From Dromaius novaehollandiae (Eukaryota; Chordata; Aves; Casuariiformes; Dromaiidae), in the NCBI RefSeq assembly GCF_036370855.1, contig NC_088112.1, positions 19,026,469-19,090,468 of the forward strand: 64,000 bases of DNA, written 5' to 3'. The notes under the pieces are model-generated. The model worked only from the letters and a program-made list of their open reading frames with translations, made no database searches and was not told the DNA's origin. The position numbers and the translations under genes are program-made. Shown here piece by piece: positions 1-11,300 of this stretch. The number at the start of each line of letters is the position of its first letter. Position 1 is the first letter of the stretch.

Positions 1-3000
1 ACGGTGTTTACAATAATGATCCAGAGAGGAAGAAAGGCCAAAAACAGGTTAGGTTTGGTGCAGCTTTTTTCATATGATGTCCTTCAGGCTCAGGGCACAT
101 AGTAGGATGCTTTAGGACATATAGCCTGCTAACTGCAAAAGTTCACAGCATTAGTGCTAAAGTGTACCAATTTAGCTTTTACCAATACAGTCTGAACCTT
201 CTGTGTTCACAAGTACTGAAGTTGAAATTTAACAGAAACCCTGACTTCAAGGGCTAAACCTTTCCATTTTGTATCCTGGGTTTACTTAAGGCTCTTCTAG
301 CAGAGTAAAATTGAATGAAGCAGGTCATCATCTGTCCTACATTGTGTATGGTTTCCAACGCACAAAAGTTTAGATGTAAAAACTTCTTTTAGACAAATGA
401 AGTTAATCTTGGTTCTGTTTCTTGGCTTCTTCAGTCTACTTCATTTAATTTACTCTGTGAAAGGCAGAAATTGTGAAGTGTAGCTGGCCCTGGGCTTTCA
501 AGACCCTGATCTCTGCATGAGAGGCCCATCAGGACCACACTGGCAATAAGAAGGACTTATGTACCTCTGCTCTGCAGCCTCTGAGACAGTCTCGTCAGAG
601 TTCAGAGCTACTCTTCATTACCCTATAGCACTAAGCTACTCTAAATTACCCCATATCAAAAGTGGGGGAGTAGAAAAGCAGCTTTTTTATCATCCCTTTT
701 TAGCGTCTGATTGTTTCAGCTACCTGTACAGCAAGCATGAGACTGAGGGTCTGGCCTGTTATTGATCATTTTTGTTTATCTCCTAAGTATCATCAAAAAT
801 CCAGTGTTTTAGAAGGGCTAGGATCAGTACGTATTTTGTTTGATAGAAAGGTCAAAGAACGTTTTTGTGCCTGGAATTTGAAGGAGAGTGGAAAGCTTAA
901 TGTTGATTAACTACAAGGTAGCAGTAGGCACCAAATACAAGAAAATCACTGGCTTGTGGGTTTGGACTAAATCTTTTATATTTACAGTGCAAAAAAAGAC
1001 TATTTCTAACCTAATAGTTTGTTTTTAGGGAATGAAGCATTTGTAGGTGACAAATAGCTTTCTATTTACATTTATCAGCAATAGGAGAATATTTAATTGC
1101 TGCCTCATAAAAATGGGTATGTTTTCTTCCATGATCAAAACGCTTCACACTTAAAAGATGTGGTAGGATTCATGGGATTGCTCTAATATTTTGCAGTGGG
1201 TATTGTAGTGGATGCTATACAGACATAAAGCAGATGAAAAAATTTCCCATAGAACGACCATTTCTTCAAAACATGTTTAACGTTTGTTTTAAAAACACAC
1301 TAAAAGTTACTTTTTCCTACTTCTAAATGACTTCATATTTGCAGATTACACTCTAAAATCATATAATGAAAGTAGATATAAAGCATTTTACTACATACAA
1401 GGAAGAACATCTCTTTTGACCTATAATTAGGTACATATAAAAATCTGTTGAAATTTTGTAATTCTCTATTTCTGTTTTGATTTTCAATGAAACAATTTCT
1501 GTAAACAGAATTTGCCATTATGTTCTGATTCTTGCATAGAACATCTTGTTTTATTTTAAGTTTTCCCCCTCCAATATTCAGTATTAAAGATTTTTACTCC
1601 AAAGCATGAACAACATTCTTGTTTTTCAGGGCTCTCATTTCTGTTGTTCCTTGTGTATATGAATTCTCATGAAAATGAAGTCTCAAGTCTTAAAATTAGC
1701 CTTATATCAATTTTCTCCATTATCTGCAAAGTTTTAGGACAGAATCTTGTCGATAGGCTTGTCCATTTGAATACTTGTAGGGAAATAAAAATAAGGGAAA
1801 ATCAAATGGTTATTGTGAATGTTCTTTATAATAATCACACAATTGTATGCAATTTTGCAGCTTGTGAAGTTCTTTTCCCGTAGGTAGTTATTTTATTTCA
1901 CTGAGAGGAATATTTGGCATTAACAAATATAAAAGTTCTTGACTGTGCAATTAGAATAAAATCCTTTTCCTTTAAATTATACCAATTTACAGTAAACGGA
2001 GCAGAAGAGCAAAAAAATCAACAAAATGTTATAAAAAATTGAGGATGTCTGAGAGGGAAATAAAATAGTAGAACAGATAATTAATTGTACCTGGACACAT
2101 GGAAAAAAAGTAATTTTTAAAGAGGTGGTAGAAATTCTCCTATTGATTTTTAGTTTTTATATCTTCCCTACTCACATCAAGAAGAACTTTGCTTGCCTAA
2201 ATCCTTCCAGATTTGTCCTATTGTGTGACACTTCTGGGAGAGTAATACTTAATTGAGATAGAAGTAATTCAGGAGACATCATTGGAAATGTTAAGATGGG
2301 ACATCATTGTGAGAATAAAATATATGCTCTGACTTTTAAATGCAACTAGAATAGAATCCAGAAGGATAAGGTGTCATGGGGAAAAATGGCCATGGGGGTT
2401 TGCAACCAAGCATATTTTGGAACAATGCAGGAAGTGTTGCATAAAATCTGATTAGAAAATACAGCAGAGGGAAAGGATGCAGAAGGGAAATGGGAAGTGT
2501 TCAAAGCTAAATTAATATATGCCCAAGTGTAAGAGTGGCCATCTGGCAATTCATCCCTAATCTGTACCCTGAGGAGAAAGGAAACAATAGTTTATATGAA
2601 GAAAAGAAAAGCAGAAATAATTAACCACTTAAAAAATATTAAAATAGGATAAACAAAATTAGAAGGGCTCTGGAAAGCTGTCATTAGCTTGGTAAAGTTT
2701 GGAAAGAAACAGTGGAATGAAGTGCAGAAGAACAGGCAGACAGGTGTACAGGGTAAGGGTTAATAAGGCTTTTGCAAGGGCACAGCCTTTCATGCGCTTC
2801 TGTCCAGAACACTTAAACAAAGCTGCAGGGCCGTCTCACCAACCGCTGTCGTGTAAAAATAAAATGTAGTAAATGGAGTTGTGCAGCGTTGTTTCCAGAC
2901 CCCTGATGCGATCCTGACCTACAGAATCACCAGGAATTCAGAGACCAAAGAATCAATGCCAACACAGAGGAAAGCTCTTTATTGGCATTGGAAATCACGC

Positions 3001-3084
3001 TTGTGATTCAGTCACGTATGCGCGTGTGTGTGGCTTTGAACATCAGCTTAAAGCGGTGCAATGGATGAGCATGGGTTTGAGCAT

Positions 3085-3101
3085 GTGCTTAAGTTAAGCA
3101 C
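3085..3101. repeat. 17-bp palindrome (8-bp arms, 1-nt centre)
   Basis: The sequence GTGCTTAA-G-TTAAGCAC is a perfect inverted repeat around a single central G. It sits in AT-rich intergenic DNA about 5 kb upstream of the TRPC7 first exon. No function can be assigned; it may be chance or a dimeric factor site. Confidence 0.6.
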
Positions 3102-6100
3102 CTGTTCAACTGTTATGTTGAATGAGAGTCTAAGCAAACATGGAGAAATGTAGACTTTAATTTTTTTCATAAAGTGATGTCTGAGGTATGCAGAGGTTAA
3201 AGATTATTGCGTTTAGTCAGAAACACCATCAAAAACTCAAATAAGATGTGCACATACCTTTCTATATGTAGCAAAGAGGATATAAACCAGGTAATGTCTC
3301 ACTTAGGAAACAAAGAACATTCAGTGCTGTTAAAATGAACATCGAAAGCATATAGGTACAATATCCTCTGCAGCCATAGGTACCAAGGTATGTATAGCAA
3401 TATCACTGTCTATAATATGACCTTGACATAACCTGGTCATAACTTCTTAAATAAAATGAATCTATAATATAAGAAAAGGCATAGGTTGTATTAATTAAAA
3501 GAAAGGAATATAATTTCTTTCTTTCCAGTTTAAATTTTACTAGCTTTTGAAGCTGTAAATAGATAACTGGATTTTTTTCTGTATTTAGGACTTTAACCTA
3601 TAAAGGGAATGAAGTTCTGTAAGAAGTTCAGCACATTTATTTGTATGTCAGAATTTCTTCTGATTCAAATGTTAGCTCTCCCATTTATTATCAGAAGACT
3701 TCTTTTTTTGACATGTCAGTATCATTTACTTTTAATGGGGAAAAATTGCACTGGATCTGATTATCATATAAATTGTTCTTGAAATAAAATAGGTTAAAAG
3801 AAATAGCCAGTTGTCAGACCAGTCCTGTTGCTGGTAATATCTTAAATCGACCCATGGCTTTCTTTCCCCTGCTGCTCCTCTTACTGGAGGGCATCACTAA
3901 CTTATGGCCAAATTTACATTTGTTGGTAGCAGAAAGCTGCTAGTCTTAGTGAAGTTATCCTGGAGTAGCTAAGTCAGTGGGAGAAGCAGTTAGAAGAACA
4001 GAAAATACCACTGAAGTGAATAAAACCATCTTGAATATAATGGTTCACAAATAGATAGTAAATGATCAAAATGAATTCCACTTATTATGTTATCTAATAT
4101 GAGAACACTTTACCATTTATTTTACTTTTTTCATGGAAGAATAGTAGCTGAGATTGTACAGCCAGTGGGGTTACTATTCATAGATACCATGTAAGCAGCC
4201 AGCCATCATAAGCAATAGTTCTGTAGAAAGGATAATTCACGTGATGGCAAATGTAGTACAAAGATGTAAAGTATTATTTTCCTCTCACACCTGGGTCAAA
4301 GCTGGTTCAGGTGGGCAACATTTCAGAAACAATTAGAAATACATGCTATATATATTGTAATTATTTTCTTGAAATTTTGAAGATTATACAAGACCTACGT
4401 GCCAATGTCTAGTTATATGTAATAGGATGGGTAGTACAGCCAGTTCTACGTGGGCTTGGTAGGAGACAACATATACTTTTGGTTATCCATGTTTCTCACA
4501 GGCCAAAAGTGCTAGCCCATTTCAGCCCTTCCTCACCTTTCCTTGGCTTCTCTGAAAGCAGAGCAGAACTTCTCTGCTTCTTTTCTCCTGATCCTTTGGT
4601 TATCATGACAGGTCAAGTTCAGCCGCTTTCCCTCTTGTCCCATTCCCCTAAATTAACACCAAATTTAAGCTGCCTGCTGCGTTTTCATCCAGATTTTAGG
4701 GTTATAATTTCTGTTCAGTTTAATTTATTCTCTTCTCAGATTCAGTCTTCTGGTCATTGTCAGCTGCAATCCATGTTAGAAGAAACAGAAGTAGAGAAAC
4801 AGTCCTGTAGGTTGGAGACTGGAGCAAAGTGGAGGCTGGAAGTGGGAACTGGAAGAAGGGAGGAAAAAGCTGATCAGATATTATAAACCAGTAAGCTATT
4901 GATGATGCTTTTGTCTTGGGAAAAGAAACAGTGCAAAAAAAGGGAGGGGGACAACAAAGGTGGAACTCTAGCGAGCCTTGCACTGTTAACGCTTTTGCTT
5001 TATTGTTTATATTTTGGGTGCTTCACTGTGATAGTTTGAAATGTTGGTGCTTAATGAACACATGTATTTGAAGGAAGAGTCAAGCAATAACTAAATTAAA
5101 CAGTAGTCTCTGGACACAGGGGTTCTGCAGTGTTTATCAGTAGAAGCAAACATTCTTCAGGCAAATCACTGCTTAACTTCCATCTGTGTTCTAGCTGGTA
5201 TTAGTTGTGACAGTTGAATAGTGGAAATGATTAAGAGAGGGCAGAGAGGATTCTGCTGAATTACTGGAGAATTAACTACTATGAAAATGAATGAGAAGTT
5301 CCGTACCATGATTTTTTGAGTCTTCTTGATGTATTTCATTTAAGCTTTTCCCCCAAATAATCTTTCTTCAGTCTCTTTTGGGGGTATATGGATAGCTGTT
5401 TGAAACATGAGAGCTGAGCAAACAAAAGTTGAACTTTACATTTGTTTTAAGTCTTTCCCATTCTATTCTTTTTCTGCAATATATCTGGGAAGACAATAAC
5501 CATTATTTTAGGATAAGGAATACTGAGCTCATATGAATTAAATAGCTTTCAAAAAGCAAACCTTGAGAGGACTCTCTTTGAATTGCTTAATTGTTTCAAC
5601 ACTTATGTTCCTGCAGAGAAAAGCACGTGTATTTGTTTTTGGTGGGAAACTTTGCTATGTGTTTTCTTCAGTGTTATAAGATACAGATGAGAAAAAAAGC
5701 CAGTAACTCAGGCATTTCAGGCAAGTCCCTTTACGTTGCCCCCAGTGAGGTAAACACTTTATTAGTACAGTATACAACAATGCAAAATGTTGATCATGTG
5801 CAGGATGAAACCATCCTTTGTATGATTGTTTAGTTAGTAAGACCTTAATCAGGAGGGTTCTGTATAATAGCAGAAATAGATTTCTGAGCTAACTCATGTG
5901 AATGGAAAGTTTTGGAACAGCAAAATTCAAAGCTAATGAAGAAGAATGACAATCTGTAGAAATTCAGAATCTAGGGTAGGTGGCTTGCCCAGAGAGCCAG
6001 GTGTAAGATAGCTTAACTCTTTATCTGTAACTGAGAAATGCCTTACCTGAAACCTACAGCGGTAGTAAGAAATGTTTCTCATTCTATTGAGAATGACAGA

Positions 6101-7483
6101 CTATAAACTTCCTCAATCCCTTCTTTTTCTGTCATGAACAATTTTCCTTTCCACTGCATAGTTTCACATGTGGTGACCTGACAAAATTAGTTGCTGTTGG
6201 GAGTATTTTCAGTATTTTACCAGCTGCAGATTTATGGAGAGGGTGAGCTGTTGATTAATTTCTGAAGTCTGTTCTCCAAGAAGGTTCTTCTGGTATGTCT
6301 GAGTGCTAGACATTGCTGGTGATTGAATATTTTATCTAGATAAAAGATATATGTGAAGCTATATGTGGTGAATATTTCCCATTTAAGTTAGAAGTAAGGT
6401 AGCTTTAGGGTTGAACATGTGATCAGTCTGACGAAACATAGGTAATCATTCTCCCATGTACAGCCTGAAAAAATACAGGTATGGAATCAATGTACTGGGC
6501 TGATGCTGATGCCGTCCACACAGCTGCAATTTTCTTTTTCTTTTTTTTAGAATGGCATTCCCCACATGCTTTTCTCCTCTGAGACTGGTAACTCCCATGC
6601 CCTTCTTACATGTTTACCCATCTTGGCCTTCCTGATTTTCTCAGTGAACTCTGAAAAGCCATACACAGGGGTCCAGGGCAGTGCAGTTGGTGCACTTCAG
6701 AGAGCAGGAGGGGTCAGTATAGGAAAACAGTGTCAGAGTCAGAACAGAGCGCAATGAATCCTGCAGGTATGGGTGCCTCTCTCAATAGTTATGGGTTAAT
6801 ATACTTCCCCTCCTTTACTAAGCCATAAAACTCCATATTAGAAAGAGACCCCCCCTCCTCAGGCTTGTGAGCATAGCTGAGGCTGGTGAAAGTACCTTAG
6901 CAGTCTGGGGATGTCAGATGAAAGCCCCGCACTGGCTGTATCTGAGTGACCTCTGGGAAAGCACGGTCTGGAGTGCCCATATATTGTGGCTACAGAAATC
7001 ACACCGAGCTTGTCTCTGTGGAGTGCCTGCCCCCATCATTTTCTTCAGAAGTTTCCATGAAACAACCTCCTCAGTCCCAAATCTAAGTGAATCAACTTCT
7101 TTGAAAGTTGGTGAAAAAATTTCTTAATCAATGCCCTCACTTCACACAGTGCTGTGAGTAGGATGGAAAGGGAGAATTTGGTGGCAAGCCCACATCCTGC
7201 CACCCTCTTGTGTGTGCAGCTCAGAGAGCCCTGAGCTGCCTACCCACTGTCCCCTCTCCAAGCAGGGGATTGCTTTCAGGCATAAACTCCAGGAGACGCA
7301 CCGGGTGAGGCAGATTGAGCTTTTCTGGTAATTGCATCAAGGTGGTGGAGTTTCCTGTGTCCAGGTAAGGAGGAGTGGGTGGGGAGGCAAACTGTGCAGA
7401 TGGGGAAGGACAGAGAAGGTCACAGGCTTGGAGGGACGTGCATGGCTGGAGCTTTGCAGGATGTAGTGGGAGCATCCTCTTGC

Positions 7484-7496
7484 GGGGGGGGGGGGG
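7484..7496 (+). repeat. G13 homopolymer
   Basis: An uninterrupted run of 13 G is followed by AGGGGAGTGGGGG, on the upstream shoulder of the CpG island. The whole tract could form a G-quadruplex and is likely to be length-variable or mis-assembled. Confidence 0.85.
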
Positions 7497-8025
7497 AGGG
7501 GAGTGGGGGTCCCAGGAAGGACACTTTTTCTTCCCACTCGGGATGGAGAAGAAAAGGGTGCACCGGGGCACCTGTTCACAAAATGGACTGCTGCTGGCAG
7601 CTCTACTCTGCCAAGTGAGAGAGGCAATTGATTGCACTGATGGATTTTTCTCATGTTGGCTTCATTCTCCCCCCGCCCCCCCTGGAAGCACACACCTCCT
7701 TGGGCCACCCCAGAAGCGTCAAGCTCTCCCGGGGAAGGCAGAAAACGAGCTCAACGCAGGCACAGCAGGCTGGGAGAAGCAGCACTATCCACTCCCAACG
7801 GAGGGGCGGCACAGCTGGCTGAGGCAGACCTGTGGCGTGCAAGGGGCTGAGCCCCCGGCGGAGCTCCTCGCCCCGCTGGACAGCCCTGCCCGCTCCGGGA
7901 GGGCTCTCTCTGCCCCCGTCTGCTCGGAGCAGCCCTCGGGAGGGCGCGGGGCACTCGGAGAGCTCCGGACGGGAAGGGGGCGCACCAAGAAGAATCAAGC
8001 CCACACCTACAGGAGGAGGACGGCG

Positions 8026-8058
8026 TGGGGGGAGGGAGGGAGGGAGGGAGGGAGGGAA
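8026..8058 (+). repeat. (GGGA)n simple repeat
   Basis: About seven consecutive GGGA units follow a short G run inside the CpG island, about 310 bases before the exon 1 donor. The G-strand is the coding strand, so the repeat could fold as a G-quadruplex in DNA, or in RNA if transcription starts upstream. Confidence 0.85.
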
Positions 8059-8171
8059 GACGGGGAGGACAACGCAACCCACATGTCAGCCTCGCAGCAG
8101 GCTCTTCCTCCAGGCAGCGAGCCCCTGCCGCTCCCCGGGAGCTCTCGCTCAGCCGCACGGAGGGGATAAGG

Positions 8172-8246
8172 ATGCGGCGCCGCCTCGACCGCGCCGCCGG
8201 CGGCTGCAGCACCGCGGACAGCACCCGCCCCGTCCGGAGCCGCTGA
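8172..8246 (+). CDS. Possible upstream ORF A (24 codons)
   Basis: An ATG at 8172 has A at -3 and C at +4. It opens a 24-codon frame rich in Arg and Ala that ends at TGA 8244-8246. It lies in the leader region before the TRPC7 start, in a different frame from the main ORF. It matters only if transcription begins upstream of 8172, which cannot be judged here. No homology is recognised, and coding use is unproven. Confidence 0.3.
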   Translation: MRRRLDRAAGGCSTADSTRPVRSR

Positions 8247-8271
8247 GCGGCCGTTCAGCACCGCGGACAGC
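8207..8271 (+). repeat. 16-bp direct repeat, two copies 49 bp apart
   Basis: The 16-mer CAGCACCGCGGACAGC occurs at 8207-8222 and again, identically, at 8256-8271. Between the copies are the GC-box-like element and a GCCGC-TGA-GCGGC inverted repeat. Both copies carry the palindrome CCGCGG. The arrangement looks like a local duplication in the core promoter or leader and could be a paired factor site. Confidence 0.85.
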
Positions 8272-8275
8272 GCCG

Positions 8276-8296
8276 GCCGCCGCCGCCGCCGCCGCC
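8276..8296 (+). repeat. (GCC)7 trinucleotide run
   Basis: Seven perfect GCC units end directly at an ATGG (8297), giving that upstream ATG an ideal Kozak-like context. Such runs are common in 5' leaders and can vary in length. Confidence 0.9.
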
Positions 8297-8344
8297 ATGG
8301 GGGGCCGCGCCCGCGCAGCGCCGCTCCGCGCCCCGCGCCTCTAG
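8297..8344 (+). CDS. Upstream ORF B in the TRPC7 leader (15 codons)
   Basis: The ATG at 8297 has the context GCCGCCATGG (G at -3, G at +4), matching the vertebrate Kozak optimum. It encodes 15 residues, mostly Arg, Ala, Gly and Pro, and stops at TAG 8342-8344. The TRPC7 start begins at 8369, so only 24 bases separate the stop from the main ATG. The two ATGs are in the same frame with the TAG between them. From general knowledge of scanning, such a uORF would lower main-ORF translation if it is in the mRNA. That depends on the true transcription start and has not been tested. Confidence 0.5.
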   Translation: MGGRARAAPLRAPRL

Positions 8345-11300
8345 AGCAGCCCCGGCCCCGACGCGCACATGTAAGCGGCTGAGCCCCGCGGGGCCCCCGG
8401 CCCTCCCCGCGCTCCCCCGACTAGCGCCGCGACCGAGCGCCGGTGCCCACTTGCGTGCCGGGAAGTTTTGCTGGGGTTGGGGGTGCCTCGCTGCGCGGTG
8501 GGGGTCGGTGCTGGCGTTGCGCTGGGCGGGCGGTGGAGCGCGCAAGCGGCTCGGCTTGGTACCCGCTGAGGGTGTTGGCAACCTGCTCGGTCCCCGTGTG
8601 CCTCGAAGGGCTCTGTGTCTGTTGCCGGCTGCATGGTTTGGACCCGCGCGGTTGTCTTCTCTAGTAGCCAGGTGAATTCTTTAAAGGGTTGTTCGTGCTG
8701 GAAACAGAGGCATGGCCAAGGCGAAGGGAGACAGGTGTAAATATGGGACACTGTTTGCAGCTTGTTTGTACTTGCTGGGTCTATTGGGTGTCAGGAGTCC
8801 TTCTCTCCATGTTTTTTTTTTTTTTTCCTTGTAATAGCTATAGAGTGATCAATGAAGAGAGGTGCAGCAAATGGGAAAATGATATACACCTAGAACTGAG
8901 ATTTCCAGTTCTTTTCAGAGCATTTTCTTTCTCTTTTTAATGGAATTGTTCGTTGTCATTCAGCATTACACTGCCCCCTGCTTGCACAATTAGAAATATT
9001 CTTAGATACTGTCTTCAGTAGTAAGAATTTATGAATGAACAAGTATTCCTCTGTTGTGTTCTGGATACGGTCTAAGTCTGAGTTTCAAAGTGCTTCAACA
9101 GCAAGGATAAATTATTACTAGTTGTCAAGGCCAGGTTTAAAAAAGCATTTTCAGGACTGATTTTTTTTTTCCCACAAACGAGCCAGTACATTGGGTGGCC
9201 AAACAGGTTAATGAATGGACAATGGAGGAGAATGTAAGAATAGTCTTGTTTTCCTTGTATCTTGTACGTGTTCTGTGATAACACTTCATTTTTCAATCAC
9301 ATTTAGAACTTTATATAAAGGGAAAGTGGGGGGAAAGAACAGTAAGTATTTACAAAACAAAAGATAATTGATTACAAGAAACAAGGTGCTTATTTTACAG
9401 TCTCTTGTGCTATTGTCTATTGGTGAGTGACACTGTCTGGAATAGGAAAGAAAATGCTGATGCTTAGTTGACAAGGAGGAGACAAAAGAGCAGTATATGG
9501 GGTTTTGTGAAGGTTTTTTATGAAAAAAACAAATCCCACTTCCTTATTCAAACCAGTGGGCAGAGCTGCCTCCCAGTCTTCCTGTAGCGGTTTTCCCATC
9601 TTCAGCGATGACCTGAAAATTAGATGCTGATAAAGGTTTGGTGGTCTGCCCTTAATATTTTTGTGGGGTTTGGACTCAGACCTCATGCTTTATGACAACA
9701 AGACTATGAGAGTGTTACTATATATCTGTTCATCAGACTAATGACCTGAAAGACTGGGTTGTTTTTTTTTTTTTCCTGTCTGAATATTTCTCACTCTGCC
9801 ACTTCTTACAAGGATATGAGAAGGTGTGGCTTTGCTGCTTGCACCTGTACCTTGTACAAGGGAAGCCTATTTTCAAAGTTTGACCTTGAAAGATCATTTT
9901 CTTTTAGCTATATGATCAGTGGGAATGGGTGTGGGGGGGGGAGGGTATTGCTTCCTACAACTGCTTTGTAGGACTGCTCTGAAAATGAATGAATATCTGG
10001 GGCATATAGCACCTTTTCCCCAATGAAAACTTCAAAAAATTCTATTAATGATTCCTGGTTATTTATGCAACTTTTCATATTGCAGAAGGACCACATCGCT
10101 AACAGCATTTAGATAGTGCTTTGCACGTCCTAAGATTAAGTAAGATGGTGCTTACTCATTTAAAAGCACAGTAAGCTTCAGAATAAGTTGCTTAATCAAA
10201 AGCTACCATCCCAAATGATATTCAGACTGCATACTCTTAAAATATTTGTCTTAAATTTCTTTTTGACTAAAGATTGATGTCTTGTCTTCAGATATTAAGA
10301 TATATCCAAAGATATTGGAGAAAATGTGGGTATCAGAGAGCTCTGGTAATATATGCCTGTCCAACATTTGGAATGCTAGAGTAGCTTATTGCATACAAGA
10401 TAATTAATTATGTGCAGTGTGTGTTCAGTCTGTGCTCCTGGCCTGAAGTCTGGAGTCTGCTACAAAATATGTTGCCCTTTTCTTAACTAAAAGGCACAAC
10501 ATCTTAACATTTTTGCCCAGAACAATTTGATTTACTATTTTAAATGAATTAATTTCTGTGTCTATTTGTGTCTGCTTGTAGAATTTCATTTCCTTATTTC
10601 TTGTTCATTTTTATTGCATATCTTGGGTGATCGCGTTTTCTGTGTGGAGGAGTTCATAGGGAAAAACAGTCGATTCGATGTATAAAAACTGTGGCAAATC
10701 CAAAGAGGCCTCGGGAAATCTTGTAGCCTTTTTATATCCTGATTCTTTTTAGAAATATCGGTGTAAGTAGAAAGAAAAATAACAAATAAAAAAGTGACAA
10801 TCTGACAGTTTCTGAGGCTCTGCAGGAACCAAGGATAGTGTTTTCAAAATGGCTTTCGGAAACTTAAATTTCATTTTCAACAAGGCAGTACCAATGCCTC
10901 ATCAAAGCTTAGTGTGATTTTTACTTTTCCCAATGTAGGCACAGTAAAGTTAGGAGGTTCCTTAGCCTACGTTCCCTCTGTAATAGTGGATGAAGGGGGC
11001 AGTCGAAAGGGCTCGAGGGAGCCTCCTGCCAGCCTCTCCCCACAGACTGTGACAGGAATCCCAGGAAGCCATCAGAGAACATAAGTTCCAATGCTGCATT
11101 TGTAAACGTCCTTCTCAATTTTTAGATTTTTAGGCATGTAAAGTTTGGCATCTCCTGACATTTCCAGAATTGCCACAGTACCTAATACCCATTGATTTCT
11201 GTACATATTCAGGCTTTAGATGTTTTAAGAACTCAATTAAACTCAGCCCGTCCTATAGGACTTTAAGATTCTGTTTCAAAGTTAGGTGTAATGACACTTT

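Larger units (their letters stand above)
1..7640. other. Upstream intergenic DNA, no gene recognised
   Basis: This AT-rich stretch precedes the TRPC7 CpG island. The open frames in it are short (longest about 135 codons at 4479-4886 on the + strand). None resembles a known protein or sits between convincing splice sites. I see no tRNA, rRNA, transposon end or long repeat. A perfect 8-bp-arm palindrome (3085-3101) is listed separately. In mammals the region 5' of TRPC7 is gene-poor, with SPOCK1 far upstream, which agrees with the emptiness here; that comparison is from memory. Confidence 0.6.
8160..8370 (+). other. TRPC7: TRPC7 exon 1 (5' UTR plus the AT of the start codon)
   Basis: The 3' boundary is well supported. 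...GCGCACAT is followed at 8371 by GTAAGC, a strong splice donor. Joining AT (8369-8370) to the first base of exon 2 (G at 16113) creates ATG followed in frame by Leu-Arg-Asn-Ser, the N terminus I recall for human TRPC7 (MLRNS...). The last upstream in-frame codon of note is TAG at 8342, so this is the first usable in-frame ATG. Its context is poor (C at -3, T at +4). The 5' end of the exon is unknown; 8160 is only a working boundary inside the CpG island. Confidence 0.75.
7690..8660 (+). promoter_or_regulatory. TRPC7: CpG island promoter of TRPC7 (TATA-less)
   Basis: CpG dinucleotides become dense from about 7.7 kb and stay so through the first exon and the first 300 bases of intron 1, against an AT-rich, CpG-poor background. 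No TATA box is visible before exon 1. A GC-box-like CCCGCCCC lies at about 8224-8231. The island also holds a GGGA repeat, a (GCC)7 run, a 16-bp direct repeat and a GCCGC/GCGGC hairpin at about 8239-8251. The edges are judged by eye. The transcription start cannot be located from sequence; CpG-island promoters usually have several. The long GC-rich open frames here (for example 7375-8169) are a side effect of low stop density. Confidence 0.8.

Noticed and set aside
4479..4886. 135-codon + strand frame in the upstream intergenic region
   Set aside because: No family resemblance, Ser/Leu/Pro-rich composition typical of pyrimidine-rich noncoding DNA, and no nearby promoter or splice signals.
7375..8169. 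264-codon + strand open frame, with similar antisense frames, across the CpG island
   Set aside because: GC-rich DNA has few stops, so long frames arise on both strands. The composition is low-complexity Gly/Arg/Pro/Ser with no domain, and the stretch overlaps promoter features.
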